A DNA stretch of 16,396 nt from Flavobacteriales bacterium (GCA_027047735.1 JALTUD010000383.1:1-16396), one strand, 5' to 3'. Positions 1 through 8,283 are shown, numbered from the stretch's first letter. Program-made: numbers and translations. The notes: generated by a model from the letters alone, not told the origin.

Positions 1-2243
1 AGAGATGAATCCGTACTTGAATTATTATCTCCAAAGTCCCACGTAACAGTACCGTAATCCCCTACCCAAGAATAATCAACATCCTCCGGAGCAACACCAA
101 AGATACTATCTGTAGAAATTGAATTGTACAGAATATTGACTATAGCCGTCAAATCCGCTAAAATATTTACATCATCGGATGATGAACAACCATTATAATT
201 ATTGATAACCGTTAACGTATAAACACCTCCTGTATCAATACTTGGAGTAAGTGTTGTATCGTTGGCTATAATATTCCCGTCATTCGTAGTCCATTGATAG
301 CTATAATTCCCGGTAGAAGAACCTGCACCATTCAATGCAATTACAGGAATATTACAAGTAACGATACTATCAGTACCTGCATATGCAACAGGATGAATAG
401 TATCTATTCCTACATTGACAGAATCCGTAGAAGTACAATTATTTCTACTGTTTAGAACTGTAATATAATATATACCATCTGCATCTACATTGGGATATAA
501 AGTTGTACCGTTACTCACAATGTTTCCACCTAAAGTTCCCCAATTATAAGAAAACAAACTTCCTGTATCAGAAAGAGAACCATTGAGGTCAATATTCATA
601 TGACCACAGGTAATAAGTGTATCCATTCCTGCATTCGCTATTGGTTTTAATGTATCGATTCCAACATCAACCGAATCTAAATCTGTACATCCGTTGTCTA
701 AAGATGTAACCTCTAAGTAATACGTTGCCACCGCACCAACTGTAGGGGTAAGTGTAGTATTTCCACTGATGATATTTCCGATGTTAGTCGTCCACAAGTA
801 ACTATAATTCCCTTGTGATGATAAAGAACCATCTAAATTAACTTGAGGGATACAAGTTATTACAGTATCAAGCCCTGCATCACTATAAGGAGTAATGGTA
901 TCAATACCAATTACAACATCATCAGAAGAAAAGCAACTGGTACTTGTATTTGTTGTTGTAATGGTATATGTTCCCGTATGGTCGATTAAAGGAGAAACCG
1001 TAGTGCTTCCACTGGCAATATTCCCGTCAGAAGTAGTCCAAAGGTGAGAAAAATTCGCCCCCATATCAGAGCCACTTCCATCTAAATTCATAGAGGTTCT
1101 ACTACAATTCAACAAACTATCTTGTCCTGCATTACTTATTGGCAAAGGGTTAACTACAAAAGGAACCGTCGTACTTCCTGTACAATTATTGTTCGTGGTA
1201 ACATTAAGTTGTACATTGTAGGTTCCGGCAGAGGGAAATAGATGCGTTGGATTTTGTTGTGTAGAAGTCGAACCATCACCAAAATTCCAAGACCATGAAG
1301 TAACGCTTTCCTGCCCGGCGGAGTAAGAGCCATCGGTAAACGATGCGACATCATTATCACACACAGCAGGAGCAGTAAAAGTAGCGGTAGGAGGAGCTAA
1401 TGTTAAATCAACTGTAGTAAAAACACAATATTGTACACCTCCGATTGTATAATACGAAGTAGCGGTTACCGTTTCCGTGCCCGGTGCATTAAAAGTTAAG
1501 TGAGCTGTCCAGTTATTACCGGTAAGGTTTGCGGTTAGCGGTGTTTCAACAAAGTTTCCGGTAATCACTACAGAATCTGTATTGTTTCCTGTAACAGTTC
1601 CCGCTAGATTAAAGGAACAGTTTTCCGATTGACCATTTACATGAGAAGTAATATTAACACCTTGAGCAATAAAAGGGGTTATATTATCTACTAAAACATA
1701 CCCTAAATACCCACCATATATTCTAAAATAGATATGGCTATAATTTTGAGTAGGAGTAAAAGTGACAGTATAGGTTTGCCAATTATAATGAGTAATAATA
1801 GGAGAACTCCACAAAAGTTCAGTCGTAGCACAAATTGAATGAGCTCCGTATAGATTAATACCACAATGAGCTGACGGATTAATACCTCCTCCTGATGCTG
1901 GTGTTGTTGCTAAATCTATAGTAAAAGTATAGGTAACATTAGCAATCATACTTCCACTCAATGCTTGAGAAGCTCCCTCTAACCACGATGAACCACCATT
2001 TACAAACCCAACATAAGAAGATCCGTTTGAAGGAGGTGTATTCACCCCCCAACTACCCGGTTGGGTATCGGGAGTAACACCACAAGTACTCCATGGAGAT
2101 GGGGTTATGTGTGGTCGTCTAGGACCTTCAAAAGAGGGGTTCACAACCATTAATGGAACTTGTTGATTACACTGTGCGTAACTATCTATTTTAAGTAGAA
2201 AAACAAGTAGTATTGAAAAAATAATTATATATAGATTTTTCAT
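1..2243 (-). CDS. Large secreted PKD/tandem-repeat adhesin-like protein, C-terminus outside window
   Basis: The reading frame is open from an ATG at 2243 to the window edge (747 codons), so the protein is incomplete at its C-terminus. Residues 1-24 form a signal peptide ending SYAQ. Residues about 25-190 look like a jelly-roll, carbohydrate-binding-like domain (NPSFEG start). Residues about 282-365 form a PKD domain with the SWNFGDGS motif. Four tandem repeats of about 80 residues then start near residues 367, 447, 527 and 608. Each has an AGxDSxxxC start, a YSYLWTT-like strand, a GNI-TTLTP strand and a second Cys before SSDD, and three of them continue into a GIDT linker. Another PKD domain (TWDFGDN) begins near residue 700. 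The architecture fits a cell-surface or secreted protein exported by the type IX system, probably adhesive. The sorting domain would lie beyond position 1, so secretion by T9SS is inferred. Ligand and function are unknown. Confidence 0.85.
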   Translation of the reverse strand, partial: MKNLYIIIFSILLVFLLKIDSYAQCNQQVPLMVVNPSFEGPRRPHITPSPWSTCGVTPDTQPGSWGVNTPPSNGSSYVGFVNGGSSWLEGASQALSGSMIANVTYTFTIDLATTPASGGGINPSAHCGINLYGAHSICATTELLWSSPIITHYNWQTYTVTFTPTQNYSHIYFRIYGGYLGYVLVDNITPFIAQGVNITSHVNGQSENCSFNLAGTVTGNNTDSVVITGNFVETPLTANLTGNNWTAHLTFNAPGTETVTATSYYTIGGVQYCVFTTVDLTLAPPTATFTAPAVCDNDVASFTDGSYSAGQESVTSWSWNFGDGSTSTQQNPTHLFPSAGTYNVQLNVTTNNNCTGSTTVPFVVNPLPISNAGQDSLLNCSRTSMNLDGSGSDMGANFSHLWTTSDGNIASGSTTVSPLIDHTGTYTITTTNTSTSCFSSDDVVIGIDTITPYSDAGLDTVITCIPQVNLDGSLSSQGNYSYLWTTNIGNIISGNTTLTPTVGAVATYYLEVTSLDNGCTDLDSVDVGIDTLKPIANAGMDTLITCGHMNIDLNGSLSDTGSLFSYNWGTLGGNIVSNGTTLYPNVDADGIYYITVLNSRNNCTSTDSVNVGIDTIHPVAYAGTDSIVTCNIPVIALNGAGSSTGNYSYQWTTNDGNIIANDTTLTPSIDTGGVYTLTVINNYNGCSSSDDVNILADLTAIVNILYNSISTDSIFGVAPEDVDYSWVGDYGTVTWDFGDNNSSTDSS

Positions 2244-2265
2244 ATTATAAAGCGGTTTATATTGT

Positions 2266-2299
2266 CGTAACTAATAAGCTACGTAATGTCATAGTTACG
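2266..2299 (-). promoter_or_regulatory. Inverted repeat in the leader of the adhesin gene
   Basis: CGTAACTA at 2266-2273 and TAGTTACG at 2292-2299 form a perfect 8-bp inverted repeat with an 18-base spacer, ending 23 bases before the adhesin start codon. A weak -7-like sequence, TATTTTCG, overlaps its far arm on the minus strand (2298-2305). The upstream TTTG is 26 bases away, which is too far for a standard Bacteroidota promoter. The repeat could be an operator or a leader hairpin. No regulator can be named. Confidence 0.25.
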
Positions 2300-2378
2300 A
2301 AAATATGTATAAACACACTATCTAATTATGACAAACTAATGGTAATAATTGACGAATTTATGGTTTTTCGGTTTAAAC

Positions 2379-4403
2379 TTACAACCTAGCCCCCAATTCA
2401 CTTCCTTCTTTAATAGCTCTTTTTGCATCTAGTTCACCGGCAAGTTTTGCTCCGCCGATTAGGTGTACATTTTTCCCTTGCTCTTGGAGAATTGAGGCTA
2501 AATGATTGTTACTAGTCTGTCCTGCACAAAGGATAATCGTATCAACGGGAAGGAGTTGTTTTTCTCCTTTTCGGATGATATGCAAACCTTTATCGTCTAT
2601 TTTTTCATATTGTACGGAATTAAGCATCTGAACATTTTTATGCTTTAATGTTAAACGATGAATCCATCCTGTTGTTTTTCCTAACTTGGCACCGACTTTA
2701 GTATCTTTTCGTTGCATTAGATAAACTTCTCTTGGAGAAGGTTTGATTTTAGGTTGTACACCTTCCACTCCTCCTCTAGCCTTAATATCGTGGTCAATGC
2801 CCCATTCATCTAAAAATTCAGCTAAATCCAAAGAACTTGGTTTTCCTTCTGTAGTAATGTATTCAGCAACATCAAAACCGATACCACCTGCACCAATAAT
2901 GGCTACTTTTTTTCCAACAGGCTTTTTCTCTTTAAGCACTTCAATATAACTTAATACTTTAGGATGTTCAATACCTTCTATTTTAGGTACTCTAGGTATG
3001 ATTCCCGTGGCAAGAACAATTTCATCAAAATCTTTTAAATCATCGGCTGAAACTTTGGTATTGAGTTTTAGCTTAACTTTGGTATTTTCTATTTGTTTTC
3101 CAAAGTAACGAATTGTTTCATAAAATTCTTCTTTTCCCGGTACTTGTTTAGCTATATTGAATTGTCCGCCTATTTCGGATGAAGCATCAAATAAGGTTAC
3201 TGTATGACCTCGTTTTGCTGCTGTGGTGGCTGCTGCTAAACCTGCCGGTCCTGCACCAACTACCGCAATTTTTTTAGGTGAATTTGTAGGGATATAATTC
3301 AATTCGGTTTCATTACAAGCTCTGGGATTTACTAAACAACTTGCGTGTTTTCTTTGAAAAATATGGTCTAAACAAGCCTGATTACAACCAATACAAGTAT
3401 TTATTTCATCGCTTTTAGCTTGATACGCTTTATTGACAATTTCAGGATCGGCAAGGAAAGGTCTAGCCATAGATACCATATCGGCTCTGCCATCTGCCAA
3501 AATTTGTTCAGCGACTTCCGGCATATTGATTCGGTTGGTGGTAACCAAAGGGATATTGACTTCTCCTTTCATTTTTTGTGTAACCCACGTAAATGCAGCC
3601 CGCGGAACCATAGTTGCAATGGTGGGTATTCTGGCCTCGTGCCAACCTATACCTGTGTTGATGATATTCACACCTGCTTTTTCCAATTCTTTGGCTAATA
3701 AAACAACTTCTTCCCACGTGCTTCCTTCCGGCACCAAGTCCAACATGGACAATCTAAAAATGAGAATAAATTCTTCGCCGACTCTTTTTCTTATTTCTTT
3801 TACGATTTCGAGCGGAAATTTTATTCTGTTTTTGTATTCTCCGCCCCATTCATCGGTTCGTTTGTTGGTTTTTTTAGCTATAAACTGGTTGATTAAGTAA
3901 CCTTCGGAACCCATAATTTCAACTCCGTCATATCCTGCCAGTTTTGCTAATTCTGCAGCTCGACCAAAATCTTTGATGGTTTTGCGTATGCCCATTTTGC
4001 TTAAAGCCCATGGTTTAAAGGGGGAAATGGGTGCTTTGATTGCACTGGGTGCTACAATAAAAGGATGGTATCCGTATCTTCCTGTATGCAAGATTTGCAT
4101 ACAGATTTTAGCACCGTATTTGTGTACTTCGTCGGTTACTATTTTATGTTTTTTGGCGGTTCTTTTATTGGTCATTTTACTGGAAAACGGACTTACCCAA
4201 CCGGCCATATTGGGGGCTATTCCTCCGGTAACGATTAGTCCTACTCCGCCTTTGGCTCTTTCGCCGTAGTAGGTTGCCATTTTTTCATACCCTCCTTTTA
4301 ACTCTTCTAATCCGGTGTGCATAGACCCCATTAAAAAACGATTTTTTAATTGTGTAAAGCCTAAATCCAAGGGCTCGAATAAATGAGGATATTTATGTTT
4401 CAT
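2379..4403 (-). CDS. fadH: NADPH-dependent 2,4-dienoyl-CoA reductase (FadH)
   Basis: The enzyme reduces 2,4-dienoyl-CoA with NADPH during beta-oxidation of unsaturated fatty acids and is cytosolic. At 674 residues it matches the known length (672 in E. coli). Residues 1-330 are an Old Yellow Enzyme TIM barrel. Tyr169 (GSEGYL) and His255 (GIGWHEAR) match the known catalytic pair Tyr166/His252 with a constant offset of 3. Cys337, 340, 344 and 356 (CIGCNQAC...SC) bind the [4Fe-4S] cluster. Residues 381-388 (VVGAGPAG) are the FAD Rossmann motif, and 501-509 (AIIGAGGIG) the NADPH motif. The CIGCNQACLD signature separates it from plain OYE reductases. It is monocistronic, with a good promoter-like -7 element 22 bases upstream. 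No other beta-oxidation genes are in the window. Confidence 0.95.
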   Translation of the reverse strand: MKHKYPHLFEPLDLGFTQLKNRFLMGSMHTGLEELKGGYEKMATYYGERAKGGVGLIVTGGIAPNMAGWVSPFSSKMTNKRTAKKHKIVTDEVHKYGAKICMQILHTGRYGYHPFIVAPSAIKAPISPFKPWALSKMGIRKTIKDFGRAAELAKLAGYDGVEIMGSEGYLINQFIAKKTNKRTDEWGGEYKNRIKFPLEIVKEIRKRVGEEFILIFRLSMLDLVPEGSTWEEVVLLAKELEKAGVNIINTGIGWHEARIPTIATMVPRAAFTWVTQKMKGEVNIPLVTTNRINMPEVAEQILADGRADMVSMARPFLADPEIVNKAYQAKSDEINTCIGCNQACLDHIFQRKHASCLVNPRACNETELNYIPTNSPKKIAVVGAGPAGLAAATTAAKRGHTVTLFDASSEIGGQFNIAKQVPGKEEFYETIRYFGKQIENTKVKLKLNTKVSADDLKDFDEIVLATGIIPRVPKIEGIEHPKVLSYIEVLKEKKPVGKKVAIIGAGGIGFDVAEYITTEGKPSSLDLAEFLDEWGIDHDIKARGGVEGVQPKIKPSPREVYLMQRKDTKVGAKLGKTTGWIHRLTLKHKNVQMLNSVQYEKIDDKGLHIIRKGEKQLLPVDTIILCAGQTSNNHLASILQEQGKNVHLIGGAKLAGELDAKRAIKEGSELGARL

Positions 4404-4424
4404 TTTGTCTTTTTTTTATTGATT

Positions 4425-4459
4425 CAAAGGTAATAAAAAAGAATAAGTTTAACGCTAAA
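4425..4459 (-). promoter_or_regulatory. Candidate fadH promoter
   Basis: On the minus strand TACCTTTG (4425-4432) matches the Bacteroidota -7 consensus TAnnTTTG exactly, 21 bases before the fadH start codon. TTTA at 4456-4459, 23 bases further upstream, is a 3-of-4 match to the -33 TTTG. The -7 element is convincing; the -33 element is weak. The predicted leader would be only about 15 bases. Confidence 0.5.
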
Positions 4460-4604
4460 GATTAAACCTGAATTAACCTCTAAAATTCCGTTAATAGCAA
4501 TCTTCCTTTCAAATTCCTAACGGTTTATATAGAACAATAAAGTGTTTTTAATACACTTATTTTTCGGTTTATTACTAATACAATTTAAACAATGAAATGA
4601 GCCT

Positions 4605-4665
4605 AATAAAACGTTTTATTTAATTTATCGTCTAAGAAAACTAAAACTCTCTTTCTTTCGGCTCT
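4605..4665 (+). repeat. Degenerate remnant of the intergenic repeat family
   Basis: The stretch from 4627 (ATCGTCTAAGAAAACTAAAA) followed by CTCTCTTTCTT closely matches the outer module of copy A at 5628 onward (ATCATCTAAGAAAACTAAAA then TCCACTTTCTT), and the corresponding parts of copies C and D. Where those copies carry hairpin 3, this stretch has a perfect 16-bp palindrome, AATAAAACGTTTTATT (4605-4620). The rest of the element (hairpins 1 and 2, GGGCGTTCCC) is missing. Orientation is the same as copy A. The palindrome could instead be an operator for fadH, about 200 bp away. Confidence 0.5.
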
Positions 4666-4755
4666 TTTCAAAATTAAAATGGTATAAGCTATATTTACAA
4701 ATTTTTCTTAAAAAAATAACATGCTATTTTGTGAATCTTGCGGAATTTGTAAAAT

Positions 4756-4784
4756 GTACTAAACTTGAGTTTAGTACCTAAACC
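4756..4784. terminator. Hairpin with three alternating half-sites downstream of the methyltransferase gene
   Basis: GTACTAAAC (4756-4764) and GTTTAGTAC (4769-4777) form a perfect 9-bp stem with a TTGA loop. The second arm can instead pair with CTAAAC at 4778-4783 across a TAC loop, so two hairpins are mutually exclusive. The site begins about 30 bases past the methyltransferase stop codon. On the minus strand it is followed by ATTTTAC, a poor U-tract. It may be the terminator of that gene, or a protein-binding palindrome. Confidence 0.4.
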
Positions 4785-4812
4785 CTTATTTATACTTTGT
4801 TTGCAACAGTAT

Positions 4813-5529
4813 TTATTCTTTTTTTACTCCTTTTATTCCACTAGCACAACCATAAAAGTACTCAACATACTCTATTTCAAAATTATGTTTTTTAAATATT
4901 CGTTCAACATTTCTAGAGTTATTAAATTCACTAGTATAAATTCCTAACATTTTATAAGTTTCTACATTACCTAAAAATAATTTTCCTAATATTGGAATTA
5001 CATATTTCAAATAAAAGGTATAAAATATTCTTAATACTCTATTTTTTGGAATTGAAACATCAATTAATGAAAAATTTCCGTTAGGCTTGAGCATTCGATT
5101 GATTTCATTTGTTAATTCTGTTAATTGCTCATTATTAAATGTTTTTAAGCCAAAGCCTGAAATTACTGTATCAACAGAGTTATCCTTTATTGAATTTTTA
5201 AATACGTTTTCTTTAAGTAGTTCAATATTTCGATTTTTATATTTTTCTGTATTTTTTTGAGCCCTTTTTATCATTTCAGTTGAGAAGTCTATTCCGATAA
5301 TCTTCGCATTTTTATTTGCTTTTTCATCAATAAATTTCCAACATTCTCCCATTCCTGTTAGCAGGTCAACAATTACTTTTGCTTTACCTATTTCGATTTC
5401 ATTTACGCATTGTTTTCTCCATCTTTCACTAAAACCAAATGAAGTTATGTAATTCATTCTAGAATATGAACTTGACATTTTATCAAACAGTTTTTCTACA
5501 AATTTTGGTTCGTAATGTTGTTTGGTCAT
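4813..5529 (-). CDS. Class I SAM-dependent methyltransferase, divergent UbiE/MenG family
   Basis: This 238-residue protein has the Rossmann methyltransferase pattern. Motif I is VIVDLLTGMGECW (residues 52-64), the acidic residue that would hold the SAM ribose is Asp81 in IGIDFSTEM, motif II is at 119-131 (VDTVISGFGLKTF), and MLKPNGNFSLIDVS lies at 146-159. The N-terminus (FVEKLFDKMSSSYSRMN) and GFGLKTF resemble UbiE/COQ5, the quinone-ring C-methyltransferase, but the canonical GTGD and FGLRN motifs are altered (GMGE, FGLKT). It may therefore be a paralogue with another small-molecule substrate rather than the menaquinone enzyme. No quinone-pathway gene is nearby. The gene is more AT-rich than its neighbours (runs of Lys, Asn and Ile) and lies between repeat copy A and a repeat remnant, which suggests an acquired gene. 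Confidence 0.75.
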   Translation of the reverse strand: MTKQHYEPKFVEKLFDKMSSSYSRMNYITSFGFSERWRKQCVNEIEIGKAKVIVDLLTGMGECWKFIDEKANKNAKIIGIDFSTEMIKRAQKNTEKYKNRNIELLKENVFKNSIKDNSVDTVISGFGLKTFNNEQLTELTNEINRMLKPNGNFSLIDVSIPKNRVLRIFYTFYLKYVIPILGKLFLGNVETYKMLGIYTSEFNNSRNVERIFKKHNFEIEYVEYFYGCASGIKGVKKE

Positions 5530-5559
5530 TTTTTATTCTATTCGTAACGTAAATAAAAG

Positions 5560-5809
5560 CATAAAGTATTTTTCTTATACTTATTCAATATTATTTCCGT
5601 AGCTCGGCTATGCAAATATTTTCTTCATCATCTAAGAAAACTAAAATCCACTTTCTTAGTTCTCATTCCACCCGCGTTAGGGATAGTAGCGACATCCTTT
5701 TGACCTCCCTCCTTTTGGAGGGCAAAAGATATAGCGGATAGCCCGACCTTTCACGAGTAAAAAACAAATAGTGCAACGGTATGTTTTTTATTCGTGAAAG
5801 GGAACGCCC
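5560..5809 (-). repeat. Structured intergenic repeat, copy A (GGGCGTTCCC end next to gpmI stop)
   Basis: Read on the minus strand, GGGCGTTCCC (5809-5800) opens the element. Hairpin 1 has arms 5792-5801 and 5747-5756 (TCGTGAAAGG/CCTTTCACGA) plus an inner AAAAAACA/TGTTTTTT stem. CGGGCTATCCGCTATATC follows. Hairpin 2 has an outer CTTTTG/CAAAAG stem (5697-5702, 5723-5728) and an inner CCCTCC/GGAGGG stem (5707-5712, 5717-5722). ATCCCTAACGCG lies at 5684-5673, and a degraded hairpin 3 at 5587-5620. The far end is truncated: the terminal GCGTTAGGGAT of copies C and D is absent. It fills nearly the whole gpmI-methyltransferase gap. Confidence 0.85.
5747..5801. terminator. Hairpin 1 of copy A, possible bidirectional terminator after gpmI
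   Basis: Pairing of CCTTTCACGA with TCGTGAAAGG encloses an inner AAAAAACA/TGTTTTTT stem, giving a T-run on either strand. It begins about 23 bases after the gpmI stop codon in the direction of transcription. Terminator activity is inferred from the shape only; the inner stem is AT-rich and the loop is long. Confidence 0.35.
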
Positions 5810-5824
5810 AAATCTAACTATTAA

Positions 5825-7348
5825 TTATTCTACTAATGGTTCTCCTGTCATTTCTTTGGGTTGAGGTATTCCCATTATTTTGAGTATTGTTGGTGCTATA
5901 TCTGCTAATTTTCCTTTCTTTACTTTTTTATAATCAGGGTCTATAACAATAACCGGAACAAGGTTGGTCGTGTGTGAAGTATTAGGAGTTCCATCCTCAT
6001 TAATCATAAGTTCTGCATTTCCGTGGTCTGCAATAATTACAAATGAATAGCCGTTTTTAGTGCCGGTTTCTATTACTTTTTTCAGCATTGAATCTACGGT
6101 TTCGCAGGCTTTTATTATGGCTTTCGGAACACCCGTATGTCCGACCATATCTCCGTTTGCAAAGTTTAAGGTTACGAAATCAACGGTTTTATTTTCCAAT
6201 TCACGGACTAATTTTTCGGTAACCTCCGGGGCACTCATTTCGGGTTGCAGGTCGTAAGTGGCAACTTTAGGCGAGTGTATCATGATTCGTTTTTCTCCGT
6301 CAAACTCACTTTCTTTTCCGCCACTAAAGAAAAAAGTAACGTGCGGATATTTTTCGGTTTCAGCTATTCGGAGTTGCTTCAAACCTTCTTTACTGATGAT
6401 TTCTCCTATGGTATTATGCAATACATCTTTGTCATACACTACGTGTATTCCTTTGTAGTTTTTGTTGTAGTTGGTCATGGTTACATAATACAAAGGAATG
6501 GTGTGCATCGGAGGGTGTTCTTCTTGTGTTAAGACCTCGGTAATTTCTCTACAACGGTCGGTTCTGTAGTTGAAACAGATAACAACATCATTTTCTTCGA
6601 TGGTTGCAAGAGGCTCGTTGTCCTCATTAACAATAACATGAGGTTTGATAAATTCATCGGTTATACCCTCTTGATAGCTTTTTTCTATTGCCTCAATTGA
6701 GGAATGTACTTTTTCCCCTTCTCCTTTTACTAATAAGTTGTATGCAAGTTCTATTCGTTCCCATCGTTTGTCTCTGTCCATTGCATAATATCGACCAATG
6801 ACCGAGGCTGTTTTAACCGGATGATTTTGAATGTAATTTTCTAATTCGGATAAATATTCTTTGCCTGAATGCGGGTCGCAATCACGCCCATCGGTAAAAG
6901 CATGTATGTAGGCTTGATTTTCGGCAATTTCTTGTTGCTTTAACAAGTCGCAAAGTGCATAGAGATGTTCTTGTGATGAGTGAACACCGCCTTTGGAAAC
7001 AAGTCCCATCAAATGGATTTTTTTGTTTTCTTTTTTGGCGTATTGGATAGCATCAAGCAAGGTTTCGTTTTTGAAAAAAGAACCATTTTCTATTTCCATA
7101 TTTATCTTAGATAAATCCTGATAAACGATTCTTCCTGCACCGATATTCAAATGCCCGACTTCTGAGTTTCCCATTTGACCTTGCGGTAATCCGACATGTT
7201 CGCCAAAAGTCAGTAAGGTGCTGTGAGGATACTTCGTATATAAACTATCAATGAAGGGAGTATGAGCCAAGAACACACCATCCGAATGGTCGTGTTTTCC
7301 TATTCCCCAACCGTCTAAAATTACGAGTACTGCTTTTTTATTTGCCAT
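5825..7348 (-). CDS. gpmI: 2,3-bisphosphoglycerate-independent phosphoglycerate mutase
   Basis: This glycolytic and gluconeogenic enzyme interconverts 3- and 2-phosphoglycerate in the cytosol through a phosphoserine intermediate, using Mn2+. At 507 residues it has the usual length. Key residues are visible: Asp12 (VILDGWG), the nucleophile Ser62 (QMGNSEVGHLNIGAGR), His123 (GGVHSSQEH), Asp153/Arg155 (TDGRD), Asp400/His404 (NGDMVGHTG), Asp441/His442 (IIADHGNAE) and His459 (TSHTTNLVP). All metal ligands and the phosphatase and transferase domains are intact. The start ATG overlaps the 3' end of the histidine kinase gene by 28 bases, so the two are probably co-transcribed and translationally coupled. 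No dependent GpmA appears in the window. Confidence 0.97.
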   Translation of the reverse strand: MANKKAVLVILDGWGIGKHDHSDGVFLAHTPFIDSLYTKYPHSTLLTFGEHVGLPQGQMGNSEVGHLNIGAGRIVYQDLSKINMEIENGSFFKNETLLDAIQYAKKENKKIHLMGLVSKGGVHSSQEHLYALCDLLKQQEIAENQAYIHAFTDGRDCDPHSGKEYLSELENYIQNHPVKTASVIGRYYAMDRDKRWERIELAYNLLVKGEGEKVHSSIEAIEKSYQEGITDEFIKPHVIVNEDNEPLATIEENDVVICFNYRTDRCREITEVLTQEEHPPMHTIPLYYVTMTNYNKNYKGIHVVYDKDVLHNTIGEIISKEGLKQLRIAETEKYPHVTFFFSGGKESEFDGEKRIMIHSPKVATYDLQPEMSAPEVTEKLVRELENKTVDFVTLNFANGDMVGHTGVPKAIIKACETVDSMLKKVIETGTKNGYSFVIIADHGNAELMINEDGTPNTSHTTNLVPVIVIDPDYKKVKKGKLADIAPTILKIMGIPQPKEMTGEPLVE

Positions 7349-8241
7349 TTTTGTTGAATTTCTACTTCTATAATTGTTCCTTGAGGTTTATTTTCCAATA
7401 CGCTGATTTTACCGCTATGCAAAGTAACGATTTTATTTACCAAATATAGCCCCAATCCCGTACCTTTTGAGTTTCTGGTATCTTCATTTCCCATTCTGTA
7501 AAAAAGTTTAAATACATTTTGCCTTTCTTTTTTAGGAATACCCTTACCAAAATCTTTTACACGAAGATAAACCATATTATTTTTTTGTTCGGCTTCCCAT
7601 ATTATTTCCTTATCCGAATATTTCACAGCATTGGAATGTAGGTTTTGTATGACCGATGAGAAATAAAAAGTATCCGTTTCTATATTCAAATCTTTCGGAA
7701 TATTATAGTGAATTTCATTTTCTCCTACCATGTTTTGAGTAATAGAAACTACAAAATCGTACAGATTAATTTTCTTAGGATATAGTTTAACCTTATGTTC
7801 ATCTAATTTAGAAGCCAACAAAATATCTTCCACCAATTGTTGCAAGCGACTTTGGTCATTGTAAACTTTCCTTAAAATACTCTTTTCCTGTTCTTTAGGT
7901 AAATCTCTATTGATGAGTGTCTCCAAAAATAATTTACTGGAAGCAATAGGAGTTTTAAGTTCGTGCGTTACGGAAAGTGTGAAATTTTTCTTTTCGTTAA
8001 CCAGTGCCAATTCTTTCAATATGGATTTACGAATAAAATATACCCCCGTAAACAGAAGTAGAATAAATACCGCCGATTCGCCTGCAATCATCATTGTTTT
8101 TTGATGGATAATTCCCGGATTGTGATGAATGATTTTATTCAGCTCAATAATGTTATAAGCCCACCATACGAGTTGCAGAAACACATATCCGAAGAGTATG
8201 TACAGTATAATGAGGGATTTATTTCTTTTCGGTTTTCTCAC
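7321..8241 (-). CDS. Membrane sensor histidine kinase (no response regulator nearby)
   Basis: From a GTG start at 8241 the protein has 306 residues. Two membrane segments (about 9-30 and 50-72) flank a short periplasmic loop. A HisKA domain follows with H-box SVTHELKTPI (His93), then a HATPase_c domain with N-box NLHSNAVKYS (Asn204), the DFGKG box (230-234), VFKLFYRM and GTGLGL (260-265). All catalytic boxes are intact, so it should autophosphorylate. An alternative TTG start at 8277 adds 12 residues. GTG is preferred because a perfect -7 match (TATTTTTG, 8255-8262) lies between the two. There is no response regulator gene; the partner must be elsewhere. It overlaps gpmI by 28 bases, and repeat copy B sits directly upstream. 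The signal sensed is unknown. Confidence 0.9.
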   Translation of the reverse strand: MRKPKRNKSLIILYILFGYVFLQLVWWAYNIIELNKIIHHNPGIIHQKTMMIAGESAVFILLLFTGVYFIRKSILKELALVNEKKNFTLSVTHELKTPIASSKLFLETLINRDLPKEQEKSILRKVYNDQSRLQQLVEDILLASKLDEHKVKLYPKKINLYDFVVSITQNMVGENEIHYNIPKDLNIETDTFYFSSVIQNLHSNAVKYSDKEIIWEAEQKNNMVYLRVKDFGKGIPKKERQNVFKLFYRMGNEDTRNSKGTGLGLYLVNKIVTLHSGKISVLENKPQGTIIEVEIQQKWQIKKQYS

Positions 8242-8254
8242 TGTTGACTTTGCA

Positions 8255-8283
8255 CAAAAATACGAAAAAAAAATCAACAGAAA
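8255..8283 (-). promoter_or_regulatory. Candidate histidine kinase-gpmI promoter
   Basis: TATTTTTG on the minus strand (8255-8262) fits TAnnTTTG exactly. TTTC at 8280-8283, 17 bases upstream, is a 3-of-4 match to the -33 element. It would give a very short leader before the GTG at 8241. It lies between repeat copy B and the gene, so the pair could be expressed independently of the phosphatase operon. Confidence 0.4.

Larger units (their letters stand above)
4404..4812. other. 409-bp AT-rich intergenic region between the methyltransferase and fadH genes
   Basis: No coding frame looks real here. The region holds the fadH promoter at its low end, an imperfect hairpin (AATAAAGTGT at 4536-4545 against ACACTTATT at 4553-4561, one-base bulge), a 16-bp palindrome and repeat remnant (4605-4665), and a cluster of GTTTAG/CTAAAC half-sites (4756-4784). 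Confidence 0.6.

Noticed and set aside
1154..1360. 68-codon minus-strand frame
   Set aside because: It is out of frame with and inside the long adhesin reading frame, which is open throughout 1-2243.
3433..3900. 155-codon open frame on the plus strand
   Set aside because: It lies entirely antisense to fadH, has no recognisable motif or promoter, and is explained by the codon bias of the fadH frame.
4536..4562. AT-rich hairpin with a following T-run on the plus strand as a terminator
   Set aside because: There is no plus-strand gene to terminate, and on the minus strand no T-tract follows the stem.
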